In this document: piece after piece, positions 40,231-55,297 of the stretch
Position numbering within the stretch: the stretch's first letter is position 1
Layout of the letters: each line of letters starts with the position of its first letter
Assembly: GCA_018894105.1 (NCBI GenBank)
Contig: CM032128.1
Span: 35,428,799-35,492,798 of the forward strand
Origin: Jacaranda mimosifolia
Lineage: Eukaryota; Streptophyta; Magnoliopsida; Lamiales; Bignoniaceae
Direction of reading: 5' to 3'
DNA: 64,000 nucleotides
Notes under the pieces: model-generated
Seen by the model: the letters and a program-made list of their open reading frames with translations, nothing else
Databases searched by the model: none
Told to the model about the DNA's origin: nothing
Made by a program: the position numbers and the translations under genes

Positions 40231-40754
40231 AAAGATAATATTAAATTGGGCCATCAATTGAATAGTGTATTAAATAAAGAAAATAATGTGAAATGCATGT
40301 ATCATCTCTAAATAGTGGAAGTGGAAGACAGCTAATTAAGGCCCAAACAGGCCCATAATATGATTCTAAATTTGGGTCTATTTGTGTTGCTAATCTTCGA
40401 ACAAGACAACCTTAAATATTGACAAAACTGGTACTCACAAGTTACAATCTCCAATAACAAAAACCGAAATTAAAGTTTTTTTTTTTAAATGAAAAAATAA
40501 AAAATGGAGGGAAGAAGAAAGGACAAAACTAGACTTTATTAGAACGTACCCCATCCAACTACAAGCCCGAAATAGTCGAGGAGTTCTAGCCTCTTCTATA
40601 CTTCTCAAAAAGCACCTACCATCGAGAGCCTTCCGCCCACCCTATTCTCCACCGTCTGATTAGATCGTATAGACACCGTCGGCACAGACAATGGCCCATA
40701 CGTAGCTCCGTTTCACCACGATATAATCTCCACACCTCCTCATCACCCTCGCCC

Positions 40755-40788
<34 letters not shown>

Positions 40789-40915
40789 GAGTTAATAAGC
40801 CTTCCGGTCTCCCTCTCTCTTAAAAGCCAAGAAAAGAAAATTCCTTAATTGTTTTTCTAACAAAAAGTCTTGAGATTCACCTTAATTTTATAGTTTTTCA
40901 GGTTAGTAATACTTT
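40231..40915 (+). promoter_or_regulatory. Upstream region of the intact galactinol synthase
   Basis: Contains a (CA)n run at about 40757-40785 and a CT-rich leader (CTCCCTCTCTCTTAAAAG). Homology to unit 1 begins near 40849 (ATTGTTTTTCTAAC) and continues through the start codon. No unambiguous TATA box or stress element called. Confidence 0.5.
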
Positions 40916-41338
40916 ATGGCACCTGAACTTGTGGCTGTGGGGGTTAATGCGGTTGACTTGACCAAACCGGCGGTGCTGTCAAGCAGGGCCTACGTCACTT
41001 TCCTGGCGGGCAACGGGGATTATGTTAAAGGTGTCGTGGGGCTCGCCAAGGGGCTGCGGAAGGTGAAATCCGCTTACCCTCTTGTGGTGGCGGTGCTCCC
41101 TGACGTGCCGGTGGAGCACCGCCGAATATTGGAGGATCAAGGCTGCATCGTCAGAGAGATTGAGCCTGTGTACCCGCCGGAAAACCAGAAGCAGTTTGCC
41201 ATGGCGTATTACGTTATCAATTACTCCAAACTCCGTATCTGGGAGGTATGTAGTCCTAGTAGTAAGCAAAGATCTTGTGTTTTACACGTGTCTGCATGAT
41301 ATTTCTTGGCCTGCGAACGTGGATCTTTCTCAAATTGA

Positions 41339-41369
<31 letters not shown>

Positions 41370-42419
41370 TTTCCTCGGAGAAAAAAGGTCCCAGCTTAGA
41401 TTTTGGATTTACCCGACTCTTCTTGTGCTTATCAAAGCATTTTCTCATGCATTGGCGAGTTTTTGTCGATGGCTTCATCTTGTGTATGCATGGATTTGAA
41501 ATTCTGATCCTGTTTCATTTTTTATTTTTATTTTTTTTTTCCTTTTTCTCTCTTGGGTGCAGTTTGTGGAGTATGGTAAGATGATATACTTGGATGGTGA
41601 TATCCAAGTGTTCGATAACATTGATCATCTGTTTGATTTGGAGGATGGGCATTTCTATGCGGTGATGGATTGTTTCCGTGAGAAAACATGGAGCCACACT
41701 CCGCAGTACCAAATTGGCTACTGCCAACAGTGCCCAGAGAAGGTGAAGTGGCCAGCGGAGATGGGCCAGCAGCCGGCCCTTTATTTCAATGCTGGCATGT
41801 TTGTGTTTGAGCCTAGTATTTCCACCTATGAGAATCTCTTGAAGACACTCAGAATCACTCCTCCTACTCCTTTTGCCGAGCAGGTACGTATGTATTTGAA
41901 CCTGCTTCATAAATTTACTCAAGGATGTCTAATTTGGTACATAATTTGTGTGGCAGGATTTCTTGAACATGTTCTTTAGTGACATCTACAAGCCGATTCC
42001 AAATGTGTACAATCTTGTTCTAGCCATGTTATGGCGCCATCCGGAGAATGTTAAGCTTGACCAAGTGAAAGTTGTTCACTATTGTGCAGCGGTGAGTGGA
42101 CAATTATTGAAATTGATTATGCATATTTGTGACAGAAGGTTTTCTGGTTGGGGATCTCTGACTAAGTTGTGTGCATATGCAGGGTTCAAAGCCTTGGAGG
42201 TACACCGGAAAGGAAGAAAACATGCAACGAGAAGACATAAAAGAACTGGTTAAGAAGTGGTGGGATATCTACAACGACGAGTCTTTGAACTACAAGAAAA
42301 TGGTGGTGCAGAATGAGGGAGCTGTGGAGTCGGTAGCGTTGCAGCCATTGATTGCAGCAGCAATGACGGAGGCTAAGGCACCTGCAGTGAAGTATGTTGC
42401 AGCCCCTTCTGCGGCTTAA
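40916..42419 (+). CDS. GolS: Galactinol synthase, intact copy, 340 aa
   Basis: Exons 40916-41245, 41563-41883, 41957-42091 and 42183-42419 encode 340 residues, normal for the family. This GT8 enzyme transfers galactose from UDP-galactose to myo-inositol, making galactinol, the committed donor for raffinose-family oligosaccharides; it is cytosolic and often induced by cold, drought or heat (family knowledge). Features: RAYVTFLAGNGDYVKGVVGL (24-43, nucleotide-sugar site), Mn-binding YLDGDIQVF with Asp121 and Asp123, KTWSHTPQYQIGYCQQCP, NAGMFVFEP, GSKPWRYTGKEENM, and the C-terminal pentapeptide APSAA (336-340) diagnostic of galactinol synthases. It is convergent with ARF1 and is the only complete one of three copies here. 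Confidence 0.96.
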
Positions 42420-43946
42420 TCGGCTGGCCTGTTAGCGGACGTACATATTTTAAGGGAAAAAAGAAAAAGAAGAAAAAAAAAAAAGAAGAAGAAAGAAACA
42501 GAGTAGTCTTTCAGTTTCCTCAATTCTTCGAAGGAGAAACTTATATGGAGGGAGATTGGAGAGGCTAAAAGTTATTCATAGTTTGGTGTTTTGCTTATTT
42601 TTTCTGGGTTTTTTTGGTCAACTTTGTAATTGGGAATCACCTTGTTGCTAATGATTTAAAACTTGGGTATCAGATTTTGTACTGCCTTTGAGTAGCGACA
42701 ATCTCTGTTGCATTCGAGTTTGAATGGTATGCAAATTCTAGTTTTCCCTTACTTTTCCCGCGGGAATTTATCTTTTGTGGCCTTCTGCTTTTGCATTATC
42801 CTCTTTTGGTAGATTATGCACTCAAAACATAAATGAGATGACCCTAGTTTATGATTTCGAACCCGTATAATTTTTCAACTGCAGAGTTAGGGGCAATCAT
42901 GCATACGATTGGGTGGGGGCAAAACAGGCTATGAAGTAGAAAGACGCCATCATCTACTAACTATTTTTGTAGCCTAATAGCCAAAGCACAATAAACACTA
43001 TTGTTGGATTTGTTTTGTCGGGCAATTTTCCACAACTCCAAGGACCTCGCCAAGTATCATTGTTTACCATCTCGCAATCATCACTTCAGCATATACAGAA
43101 ACAGATATATCTCTGCGACTCTGTCGTCCTGTACATGCGTTATGCATCTCCTAATCATCCTACTTATATAGAAAAAATTAATTACAAAACCTATCGTTCC
43201 CTACTGGCCCTGCATAAGAATTAACCAATTTAACATCTATAATATAAATTTTATTGTTCAAAACAAAAACAAACATATAAATTCACCCAAAACACTTTCT
43301 AATTATTCTCCAAAATCCAAACAGAAACATCACATTCTTTCATCCCATTTCTCAAAATATGTTTTTTTACCTTCTCAACAAAATACACAAAACAAATTCT
43401 AACATAACATAATTTTTCATGATAGTCAACAGTCACGTTCTACTACCAGACTAGACTGGAGGTTACAACAGTATAACTAATTTTCAGTATGACTGAACAA
43501 TTGGAGGCTCTAATCCAAGATGCGACTGTTAACTGTTTATCATCATTGACCAAGTTTTCATCCATGATTCAAAGCACTAAATGATTGAGATTCGTTTAGT
43601 CTACATTTTACAATGTACTCATCTGAACAGTTCATCTTAATAAAGGCAAAAAAGAGCCAGCAACTCACTAAACATGTATTTTATAACAATATCCATCTGA
43701 AGAAAAACAAAGTCCTCAAACTGAAATCATTATCATCCATATGTAAGTTCATTACAACACTTACAAAAATAGAAATAGGCAGACCCATGAGATTGATAAA
43801 AATCTATGAATTATCATAACTACATTGAAAAGCTAGTGATGTTCTCAACTGGAATCAAGATAGAGTATGTAATGCTCAAGCATAGTTCAAAGCAACGAAT
43901 GAAAGGCCTACTATGCTTCATCACCTCTGAGGATCCAACTGAGCAT
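42420..43946. other. Unit 3 spacer between GolS and ARF1
   Basis: GolS 3' UTR with an A/G-rich tract at 42455-42500 where unit 2 has poly-G and unit 1 a GGGAGG run, then conserved noncoding spacer shared with units 1 and 2. Confidence 0.7.
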
Positions 43947-46268
<2,322 letters not shown>

Positions 46269-47045
46269 CTAGGATAATGTTAAGAGTACAACCGAGATCA
46301 AAATCATCAAGTATGAACAGAAATGATAACGATGATGCACATTGTTTTACCAGGGAATGATTGTTTCATCTCATAATATAAGAAATCAGCTAGATTAACA
46401 TCAGAACCTGAGAGGGCTTTCGTGTGAAACTCATTCTTACTAACATACACACATAAATAAAACAGTCAATGTAAGATCACCACAAAATGAATCTGCATAA
46501 AAAACACTCTAAAAAAGGACTATCACGCCAACAGAAGATGGAAAGGACATGCTAACAAACTATCAGGACTATCACACTACAATCTGCACCTCAAATGAGA
46601 CTTCTATTTCCCAAAAATCCAAGCAGAAACTACCAAATTCCACATATCTGGCATAACATACTCAGCCAGTTGACGGAGAATTCATGAGATCTAAGATCAA
46701 ACTGATTGGATCTAGCATCCCACAGAAAAATTAAGAGCAGACAAAGCAAAACGACAAGTACAAATCACAATTCCGTTTTCAAAAATTAAAACAAATACAT
46801 ACCGATAAGCATCACACGAGATCGAGGATGTACCAACAAAATGATTCATAATTTTGTCAATTTCAAACATGAATCGCCACACACACACACATACATAAAA
46901 ATCTCGGAATCTAAACATCAGTGAATGAGCAAAGTTATTTCAAATTAAATGATCAAACAGCACCTAGGGTTTTGAAGTCTAAGATAACCAGTGAATAGAC
47001 TAGGGAAATACAAAGCAAAAGGATGCAACATGAATTAATACTTAC

Positions 47046-47166
47046 ATTGAAGAGGAGCCCTAAGGATTGAGCTGAGTAGAGATCTCTCAGTCCAAGATCT
47101 CTCGAACCAGAAAAGGATGAGTCGTCTATTGGTGTAATATCGGAGCAAAACGATTTTTATAGTGCG
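47046..47166 (-). promoter_or_regulatory. ARF1 unit 3 leader exon and TATA region
   Basis: Conserved untranslated exon with donor AAT|GTAAGTATT. CTATAAAAATCG (minus) near 47153-47161. Same arrangement as units 1 and 2. Confidence 0.72.
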
Positions 47167-48461
47167 GGTGCGCCCTTTTTGAATCTTCGGATTTTATTTT
47201 ACTTTTTGTTTTTCTTTTTTCCATTTCTCCTGCCTTTTTTTTTTAAAAAAAGGAAAAAGAAAAAGGAAAAAAAGAAAGAAAGAAAGGGAAAGAAAAGGAA
47301 AAAGACATCAGCATGTTTGTGAAAATTATGACAATAAGATCGTGAATCTGTGAGATTTTTGAATAAGCTAATGATTATATAGAGATAAATGCATTGCAGG
47401 TACTTGGTGCACTTGTAAAAATTGAATTTTGAAACACAAGGAAGGTGGAGCTTATAATGAGAATTTTAATATTAAAGTTTACTTTTATGTAGATAAATCT
47501 TTATTAGTTTAATTTATTTTTTAAAAAACAATCATCTTTATTTTGTAGTTTGTTCTCACTTTACTCAATTTAATAAAATTTTTATCAGCAATAAGTTTGA
47601 TTTATTTTTATAATATATAGTTAATTCACGTTTGCAACATCTTTTATATACTTTTTCATTAATTAGATACTTTTTAGAATATATAATATCAAAGTATGTT
47701 AGTTCTTAATTACATTATTATTATTTTTTTACTACAAAATTTGATTTGCATGCCATTTTGAACCGATTTTTTGATTGTTACACAAAATAGTAAAATTTAT
47801 TTTAATCAATATATAAAATATTATACCAAATACATATAACAAAATAAAATTTAAGTCTATTGGGTCACCTGATATTTTAGTTGTTTGTAAATATACAGTA
47901 ATACTTAAAATGAGTGAAAGAATGATAAAAAAAAAATGGAAATAAAAAATAAAAAATAAAAAATAATAAAATGAGTGAAAGAATGATAAAAAAATGGAAA
48001 TATTAATAATAATAATAATAATTAAGAAGAAGAAGAATTCTTCTAAAATCTTAAAGATGATAACAAGTTACTAAAACCAGCTAATTCATGTAAAAATATT
48101 AATGCAATTCAAACAAACCAGTCTCCAGAAAAATGTGAAAATATTAATGCAACGACTGAAGCACCACCAGCGCCGAAGGCGAGCAAGATACTCCTGGATG
48201 GTCGAAGAAGAACACAGCGTGAAATATGACAACATGATTGAGCTAGTTTCATCCGGGTCGTTCATAAAAAATGTAAACAACTCTTTACAGTCCAGTAAAT
48301 GTGGCCAGCATATATTATTAGTTTTCATCTGGAAAGTACGCATGGAGTTTATGTGCTACAGGATAGACCTCATTCTATTTTATCTTGATCTCTTCCAGCG
48401 CACGACAGTTCTAAATATCCAACTGAAACAAATGCTAGATAGTTTGTGCAATTTTGGCCAC
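47167..48461. other. Unit 3 spacer between ARF1 promoter and PII 3' end
   Basis: Homologous to 27806-29089 of unit 1, with a longer (GAAA)n-type stretch at 47250-47310, duplicated A/T-rich segments near 47900-48030 and an (AAT)n run at 48005-48022. It contains the empty SINE site 48279-48296 (AACTCTTTACAGTCCAGT once). Confidence 0.75.
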
Positions 48462-51159
48462 TCAAGCAGAGGATCCAGCAGAGAACATATCAGCCCGTCC
48501 TCCGGTCATCCTCTCAGCCATTTCTCCTCGCTCGCCTGAATTAGAGTATCCCTACTTCATACAGGAACAAAAGGAGACAAGCAAAGGAAAACAACATATT
48601 TAAACAGAATTAAAGCATCCCCACTATCCTTGCTTACCCGTGCGAACTCTTATTACATCTGACACAGGAATCACTGCAAAATAACAGAACTATTGTATCA
48701 AGAATCCCAAATCAGTACCTTGTCACAGGGATTAACGAGATAATTAAGGGGATAAACACAAGACAAGTGTAAACTCTAATAAAGTTTATTCTCTTGACAA
48801 GTTTATAGTCTAGGTGAAAAGCCTCAAACCTGTGCTATGAGACCATATAGAAAAAAATGAGATCCCTGAGGAATCTGAGACCTCAAGACAACCTTAAATT
48901 TGTAGAGAAAGGTAATGGCTACTCAAAATTAGCTCATTATTAGACAATATAGTGAAACGTTGTAATCTTACAGAAAATCTTGCCATCACCAATTTCTCCA
49001 GTTCTTGCCTCCTCAAGTATCTTTTCAATGACTTCTTCAACCTGACAAAAGCAACTTTCCATAGAGTTGAGGTGGATAAAAAATGGATGGTTTAAACTAA
49101 CATGATTTTATAATTTGCATATAAAATGACTAATTATTATTATTATTATTTTTTTTTCAGATTCCTATACCTGATCTTTGCTCACAACAATCTCCATCTT
49201 AACTTTTAAAACAAATTTGTCTTCAGAAAATTCAGAGCCTGAGGATAGCAAAACATTATACGCATGGAATGAAAAGAAGGTCTTCTACAGGGAAAAACTA
49301 CAATAAAATAATCCCAGTTTAACAATGCTTATGAGCATGGATGGAACATCCATACACCTCTCTACTGTCCCCATAGCACATGCAAGTATTACATGTCTTT
49401 GTCTGGGTCTTGGGTAACATGAAATATGCATTTACCTGATAAAGTTTATAATGTGAACCATGAAAAGCAATAGTATATACCAGCATGTCTTTCTGTCGAG
49501 CCACCTTGAGCACCAAAGCCTCGTACATCGGAAACCGTGACCCCACGAATTCCAATTTTCAATAATGCCTTCATTATCATCCAGTAAAATTCTTGAGAAA
49601 AAAATCAACATTCTTATATTGCAAACAGCACAGTAAAGAACATGTCCTGCTAAAAGAACTTCCACAGTTGGCATGGATGAGTTGAAAATCCAAAAGCACT
49701 GCTCAAATTTAATTTGGAAATGGAATTTCTAGGCTCAAGTCCTAGCAGCAATTCTTACGTTTCCAATTGAATGATACTTATTGGCATTCTGTTCCCATAA
49801 AAGACCAGTCATTATAATAACAATAGCTCCTTCAGGGAATAGCATTATCACAACACAGGGCTTAGGACTGATGTAAGACCTATATGCCGCCAAAGAAATA
49901 TTGCATTGATTGGTCATTGGAGTATCAGCAAGCAGGATATCATGATGAATATAATTTTTGGTGTATTCGAGATGCCACTTGGGCTAATATTTCTTGAGCT
50001 ATGAATACTAACTACTAAGAATGTGTTCCCAACACTTTCCCATAAGAATAGGTGTATAAACACACTGCAAACTTCCTTGTAAGGTATATAGGGATATGAG
50101 TAAACTAAACAAGAACAAATCCTAGGTGAAAGATTCTCTAAATTGAGGTGACTTCAACATAGAGAGACCGTTTAAAAGGCAGGAACAATGATAATTCCTC
50201 TATGTCAACTTCAAGAAATATTTATAACATGATGTGCGTTCAATCATCAATAACTCTTTTCTGGATAATTCTAGCACCATATATGAGAAACATTTATTAT
50301 TTATGCAACTTAATTACAGAAGAGGAATGACCATTGTTAGAGAATGACCATTGTTAGAGCTTATTACAAAAGAAAACAAAACTAAAATGGGATGCATGTG
50401 CAGTGGGGATATCTATGCAGCTAAACAGAGTTGAAGAAGATATATAATTAGATCAGTGGAGTCCGAACATATAATTTGCATGTTGGAGTCAAATTTAAAC
50501 GAAAAAATATATCATAAAAAACCGTTGTATTTCATTTTAGAAAAATCAGCACATAATCTGTATTGTAGTAATTGAAACAATGAACTTGTTCTCACCGCAG
50601 AAACTTGTGGGATCCTCCAGGGTCTAAATTCTCCCAAGTTTAGCAGCAGAAAGGGAAAATTTTACAAAAAACCAGAAGCATCGGCGTTAGACAAAAAGAA
50701 ATCAAGATAGCTAAGCAGGATCAGGAGCAAAGTTCAAGATATTGAAGAAATTTAAATTTAATTATAACAAAAAGGCAATGTAGGACGAGAGGACATATTA
50801 GTTACACCTTAGAATCGCTTCAACTTTGTAGAAATTGGCCTCAGGTATGTAATCTACAGGCAAAACCCATTCGACGAATAATTAGTGAGTTTGAACCCAA
50901 CTCCTACGCAATGCTAATTAAATGAAACGATCGTAACAAGAATAACGGTTGTGATTTGCGCACCTGGAGATTTCTGAGCTCTAATAGTCGGAAGAGGAGA
51001 CCCAGTTGTAGCGCGTTTAAGGGCGAGACTGAGCGGAGAAGAGCGGAATTCACCGAGGGCAGGGGTGACTGAAATTGAAGCAAAATTAGGAAAATGTTGG
51101 CGGCGAGAGTGAAGGACGTTGAGGGCTGTGTTGGATTTGGCAATTGAGGCGGAGGCCAT
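48462..51159 (-). CDS. GLB1: Plastid PII nitrogen-sensor protein (GLB1), intact, 201 aa
   Basis: Eight exons (minus): 51159-50964, 50853-50808, 50623-50596, 49568-49481, 49238-49171, 49041-48972, 48673-48638 and 48535-48462, total 606 nt in frame. Residues 1-60 are a Ser/Arg-rich plastid transit peptide. Mature PII follows: DYIPEANFYKVEAIL, RPWRIPQV, ALLKIGIRGVTVSDVRGFG, T-loop AQGGSTERHAG (110-120), ARTGEIGDGKIF (PII signature, to 165), PVSDVIRVRTGERGE, and a plant-type C-terminal extension MTGGRADMFSAGSSA. Plant PII binds ATP and 2-oxoglutarate and controls N-acetylglutamate kinase and acetyl-CoA carboxylase; its C-terminal Q-loop senses glutamine (family knowledge). The usual KIFVLPV is KIFLIPV here. 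The only complete PII in the window; intron 3 has 332 bp absent from copy 1. Confidence 0.95.
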
Positions 51160-52481
51160 CGAAGGAGGATGTTCGCAGTGCCGTGAGGGGGCGGAGGAAC
51201 CACTACTGGGTGACGGTGGTGCCTTTTGACTCCAAATTACACGTGTGGTGTATTGCGCCAAGGGCTACGGCTGCCTTCGATGCAATAAAGAGTATATTAT
51301 ATTTACATAAGATATACTTCTACTTAATTTGGCAAGTAATTTTAAATGAAATTAAAAGAATAACACTTTACATTGTTTTTAATCAATCGCATTGATATTC
51401 TAAATGAGATATTAATTTTTAAAGTAAAAGATTACTTTGAAAATAATGTAGTATTTTAAAGGTTGTGGAAAAAAAATAAAAATTATAAAATTAGGATAAG
51501 TAAAATATATTACTATTTTATTGTATTGTAGAAAGAGCAACACGTGTATTTTTTTTATTCTTTTTATATAGAAAATGAAATAAAGTGCACCACAAAGATG
51601 CAACTTTTTTCTTTATATAATACATCTCAACCATTATAATAAGTTTTAGATTCACAAAATACAAATAATTAAAATAATTATGATTAAAGCATTAAATATG
51701 ATAAAAATATTATGAAAATATATTAAACTTGAATCTCTAACATCTTAATTAAAAGGCATCCACCTTTCTCTAGAGACTTGCTTATGTTGATGAAATTATT
51801 TTTATTCTGGCTAATTAACATAATAATAAAACCTTCTCGAATAGATAAAAGTTACTTTAAAAGTATATTAAACTCAAATACATCTCTTGATTAAGAGATA
51901 TTCACCTTGTCGCATAACTCCTTAGCACAAAGTAAATTGAGAAATGGAACATTCAAATACAATTTAGATTTGAATAAATTAATTTTAACTATAGAATAAA
52001 TGAATTTATGTGTCCACAATGTTAAAAAAAATTTAAATAAGTAAAATTATATTTAATGTGTGGTTGGTTGGATTCTCATATTATAAGAAAAACAATATCA
52101 AAAATCAAATTTCAAACTATAATACCACCAGCAATATCTAATATTTCTTAGCCATAATAATATTTTTTTATAAAATTAAATTACAACATCTCTTTTTAAG
52201 TTGCTCACATTTACAATCAATCATACATGTTTGTTGATAATATAGATATAGTCCTCGCGTTGTTGTTAATTGTCAATGTATACTTAATAGTGATAATTTA
52301 TAAATAAATTTTACAATTAATACAGATAGTTAATATATAAAATAAAACTTGTGAATACTAATATTTTAATAAAATAAAAAATTATTATCATCAAATATAT
52401 AAATTAAACACAAATTTAATATTGTTATTGAGATGCTTTTCTATTTATATTTTTTTCTTGTTAATCTTACAAGAATATTTA
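51160..52481. other. Spacer between PII and the DUF952 gene
   Basis: Begins with the PII promoter side (GC-richer to about 51280), then strongly AT-rich. No gene or clear element until 52482. Confidence 0.55.
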
Positions 52482-52670
52482 TGGGTGCAATCGAATCGAG
52501 TCGAGTCGAGCCAAATTTGAGTAAAATCTTTGAGTTTGAACTTGATGAGCCTAAAATTTTAAGCTCGAGCTCGACTCGAATTGACAAATAAATTATAAAA
52601 AACTGCAGGTTCAAGCTTGAACTATTTATTGTTCGACTTATGAACCGACTCAACTCGTTTGCATCGCTAC
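52482..52670. mobile_element. Small TIR element related to the 4865 MITE
   Basis: Left end TGGGTGCAATCGAATCGAG; right end, inverted, GTAGCGATGCAAACGAGTTG. Interior AAGCTCGAGCTCGACTCG resembles the GAGCTCGA-rich hAT MITE at 4865-5146. Target duplication not recognised. Confidence 0.55.
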
Positions 52671-53034
52671 ATGCCCATTTTCCAATAGCAAAAGGGTAAA
52701 GCATGGATTGTGGCGTTATGAGTGACCATACATAAAACCATAATTGTTTTGCCCAATTTTTTCTTTCCTGACTTGAAAGTTTGAAGAGGGTAGAGTGATG
52801 CACTTAAAAGATTTAGGGATATAGTCTTGATATTAAATTATAATGAGGGGGCAAAGTCTAATTATTTTTTTTTTTTGACATTTTTCTTTAATTATTATTA
52901 TAAACACCAATTTAAATTTATCTTTCTTTTAAAGAAAAAATTGTCAAATTGAGTCTGAACTATAAGAAGTGGATTTCCAGCAACAATTTCCACAAAAGAA
53001 GTTGTGGCGTCGCGGTACAAAGTGGTAGTCGACA

Positions 53035-54605
53035 ATGGCGGCGAACGAGGGATTGAGAAAAGACGAAGAGTTTGTGTACAGGATCAGCACCACCGAGGAG
53101 TGGGAGGAGCTGCAGAGAAGCGGCGCTACTTTTGGTGGAGATCTTGACAAGTCAACTGGTTGTTTCCACCTCAGCAGGCTCGATCAGGTTATTCTTCCTC
53201 TTACCCCTATCCCTCCCCTTCTGCGCACATATTCCTTCCTTTTCTATTATTGTTATTATTATTGAAATTTATGAGATTACTACAATATATTATCCAGTGC
53301 AAAGTAACTTTGATTTGGGGATTCCAGTCCTAGTACTTTTTTATGACGATTGCCTTTGGAAAAGTTTTTTTTGTGCTTGTAGTTCTTGTAAGTGTTTAGC
53401 TGAGGAAGTTAGACTTTGTTTTGTTAGTTGGACCGTTAGGAGCAGTGAAAAATTTCTGTTAATGATGAGTAATTTTCAAATATCATCTAATTTGTTGAAA
53501 TCATAAGTTTAATCATGCCTTAAGGTGCCTGTACTTTTGAATTCTGCTCGTTCATTCAGTTTTGAACTCCATAATACACAAGGCCGAGTGCACATAGCTA
53601 AAATGATGAATTTTTTATATTAGATTTGTGTCCATGCTAAAATTGCTGGTTCAAGACTCCAACCAAACTCTCTTCTCTGCTAAAAATTGTCTGTTGCCCA
53701 CAACTCCCCCCCCCCCCCCCCCCCGCCTTTTTAGTTTCTTACTTTTGTTCAATTGGTGGGTTTGGTATTCATAATGCAAACACGCTGTAGTAATTGATTT
53801 CATAAAAATAAATACCCTCTACTGAATCACACGGGAGAAATGGAAACGTCGGATGTAAAAGCACTGAGCTGGAATCTAGATTGAGTTGATCCACTTTAGC
53901 CCAGCAGCATTAGCAAAGAAGGATTTTTTGTGCTTGTGATGTAATTGGGAGTGTTTCTTCTGGTGAAACTGTTTCTCTTGGCGTTGTCTTTATGCATCTT
54001 GGACTCTTGGTTGAATCTTCTTATGCTGCAATATTTATGCACTTATGACTGAGGATTTTAACTTAAGCATCTTTGAAGGAAAGTCTGTGCAGTTGAGGAC
54101 ATTAGAATTTAGAAATAAGCAATTTTTTGTTGTTTAATTTGGATTCCATAATAATATTTTTTACTTGCAGGTCCAATCAACTTTGCAAAACTTTTTCTTG
54201 AATGTTAAGGAAGATCTATACCTACTTCAGACTGATGTTAAAAAGGTATTTTAACAATAAACTACTGACTCATATAGCTCCAAATGTGTTTACTCATCTG
54301 AATAGGATACTTTTTATTGACTTCATATAAGAGATTGTTTGTAGCGCTGTGCTATATTTTGTTGGCAGCAGCTAAGTTGTTATATCTATGTTTATATCAA
54401 AATATTGTGTGTTTTACTATCTAACATATATTGGTTTTTACAGCTTGGAAATGGGTTGATTTATGAAGCTGTGGACGACTCCAATGTATTTCCTCATTTC
54501 TATGGTCCATCTCGGAGTTTTAGTCCTCTTCCATTAGATGCTGTCACAAAAGCAGAGAAGCTAACCATCTCGGAGGGAAAATTCAAATGCAGCTTGCTGA
54601 GTTAA
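53035..54605 (+). CDS. DUF952-family protein, 129 aa
   Basis: Exons 53035-53187, 54171-54245 and 54444-54605 join in frame (51 + 25 + 53 residues). The sequence EEFVYRISTTEEWEELQRSG, GFHLS-type FHLSRLDQVQSTLQNFF, LYLLQTD, IYEAVDDSNVFPHFYGP and FSPLPLDAV follows the DUF952 pattern, a small family shared by bacteria and plants whose biochemical role is not established. No transit peptide or membrane segment is seen; the start is the first ATG with purine-rich context. Intron 1 (53188-54170) carries a poly-C run. The gene is divergent from PII, with about 1.9 kb between start codons. Family call from recalled motifs only. Confidence 0.82.
53706..53724 (+). repeat. Poly-C tract in DUF952 intron 1
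   Basis: A run of about 19 C interrupted only by its edges, inside an AT-rich intron. Its length is prone to sequencing error. Confidence 0.8.
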
Positions 54606-55297
54606 ATCATGCTATAGTTGTTCTCATATGAGTGTAGTTTTTTAAGTAAAAGTTGTAATGGGTCGGGATCGATTTACTTTGTTCACATTCAATTTATGTA
54701 ATACAATGACTTTGGGAAAGCCAGATTTCCAATGGAAGCTGTATCATCTTGCTATGAAAGCAAAGGACTTTTGATTATGTACCTGAAAATCACAGGCTTC
54801 ACATGTGTTTTCAGAAAGAAACCCGGTTTACAGGCAAGGTATGTGCATAAGATTAAAGCATGAATAAAAAGAAAAGGAGAGAAGAATTTTACATGCTTCG
54901 GAGCTCAAAATATTCTGCCACATATCGTAGATATTTTCGTATCAGGCTATTATCTACTGTTCCATCAAAGACTAAACCAGTAAGTGGGTTTGGTATATCT
55001 GTCAACCGATGGGAATTGGGATCAAAGATTATCAGGGAGAAGACATGTATGTTAATGGAATTGAGTCAAAATGCATTATCCCACCATATATGAAGATGCA
55101 TTCTTTCACCACATAATGACATCCATTTTAGTGGCCAGTGACCACATCGCCAAAATTACTATAGAAATACTATATATCTATATTTGCTTATCAGTTAGTT
55201 CTTCCTTGTCATACTTGTGATCAAGGGGCTATATATATATATATATAAAAGTTTGCTGGTTAATATAATGTGCCAAGTTTTCTTGCTCACAGCAAAG
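54606..55297 (+). promoter_or_regulatory. GDSL esterase upstream region with TATA-like repeat
   Basis: Downstream of DUF952 and upstream of the GDSL gene. CTATATATATATATATAAAAG at about 55229-55249 probably holds the TATA box, about 55 bp before the start. 55087-55155 is homologous to 58150-58225. Confidence 0.6.
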
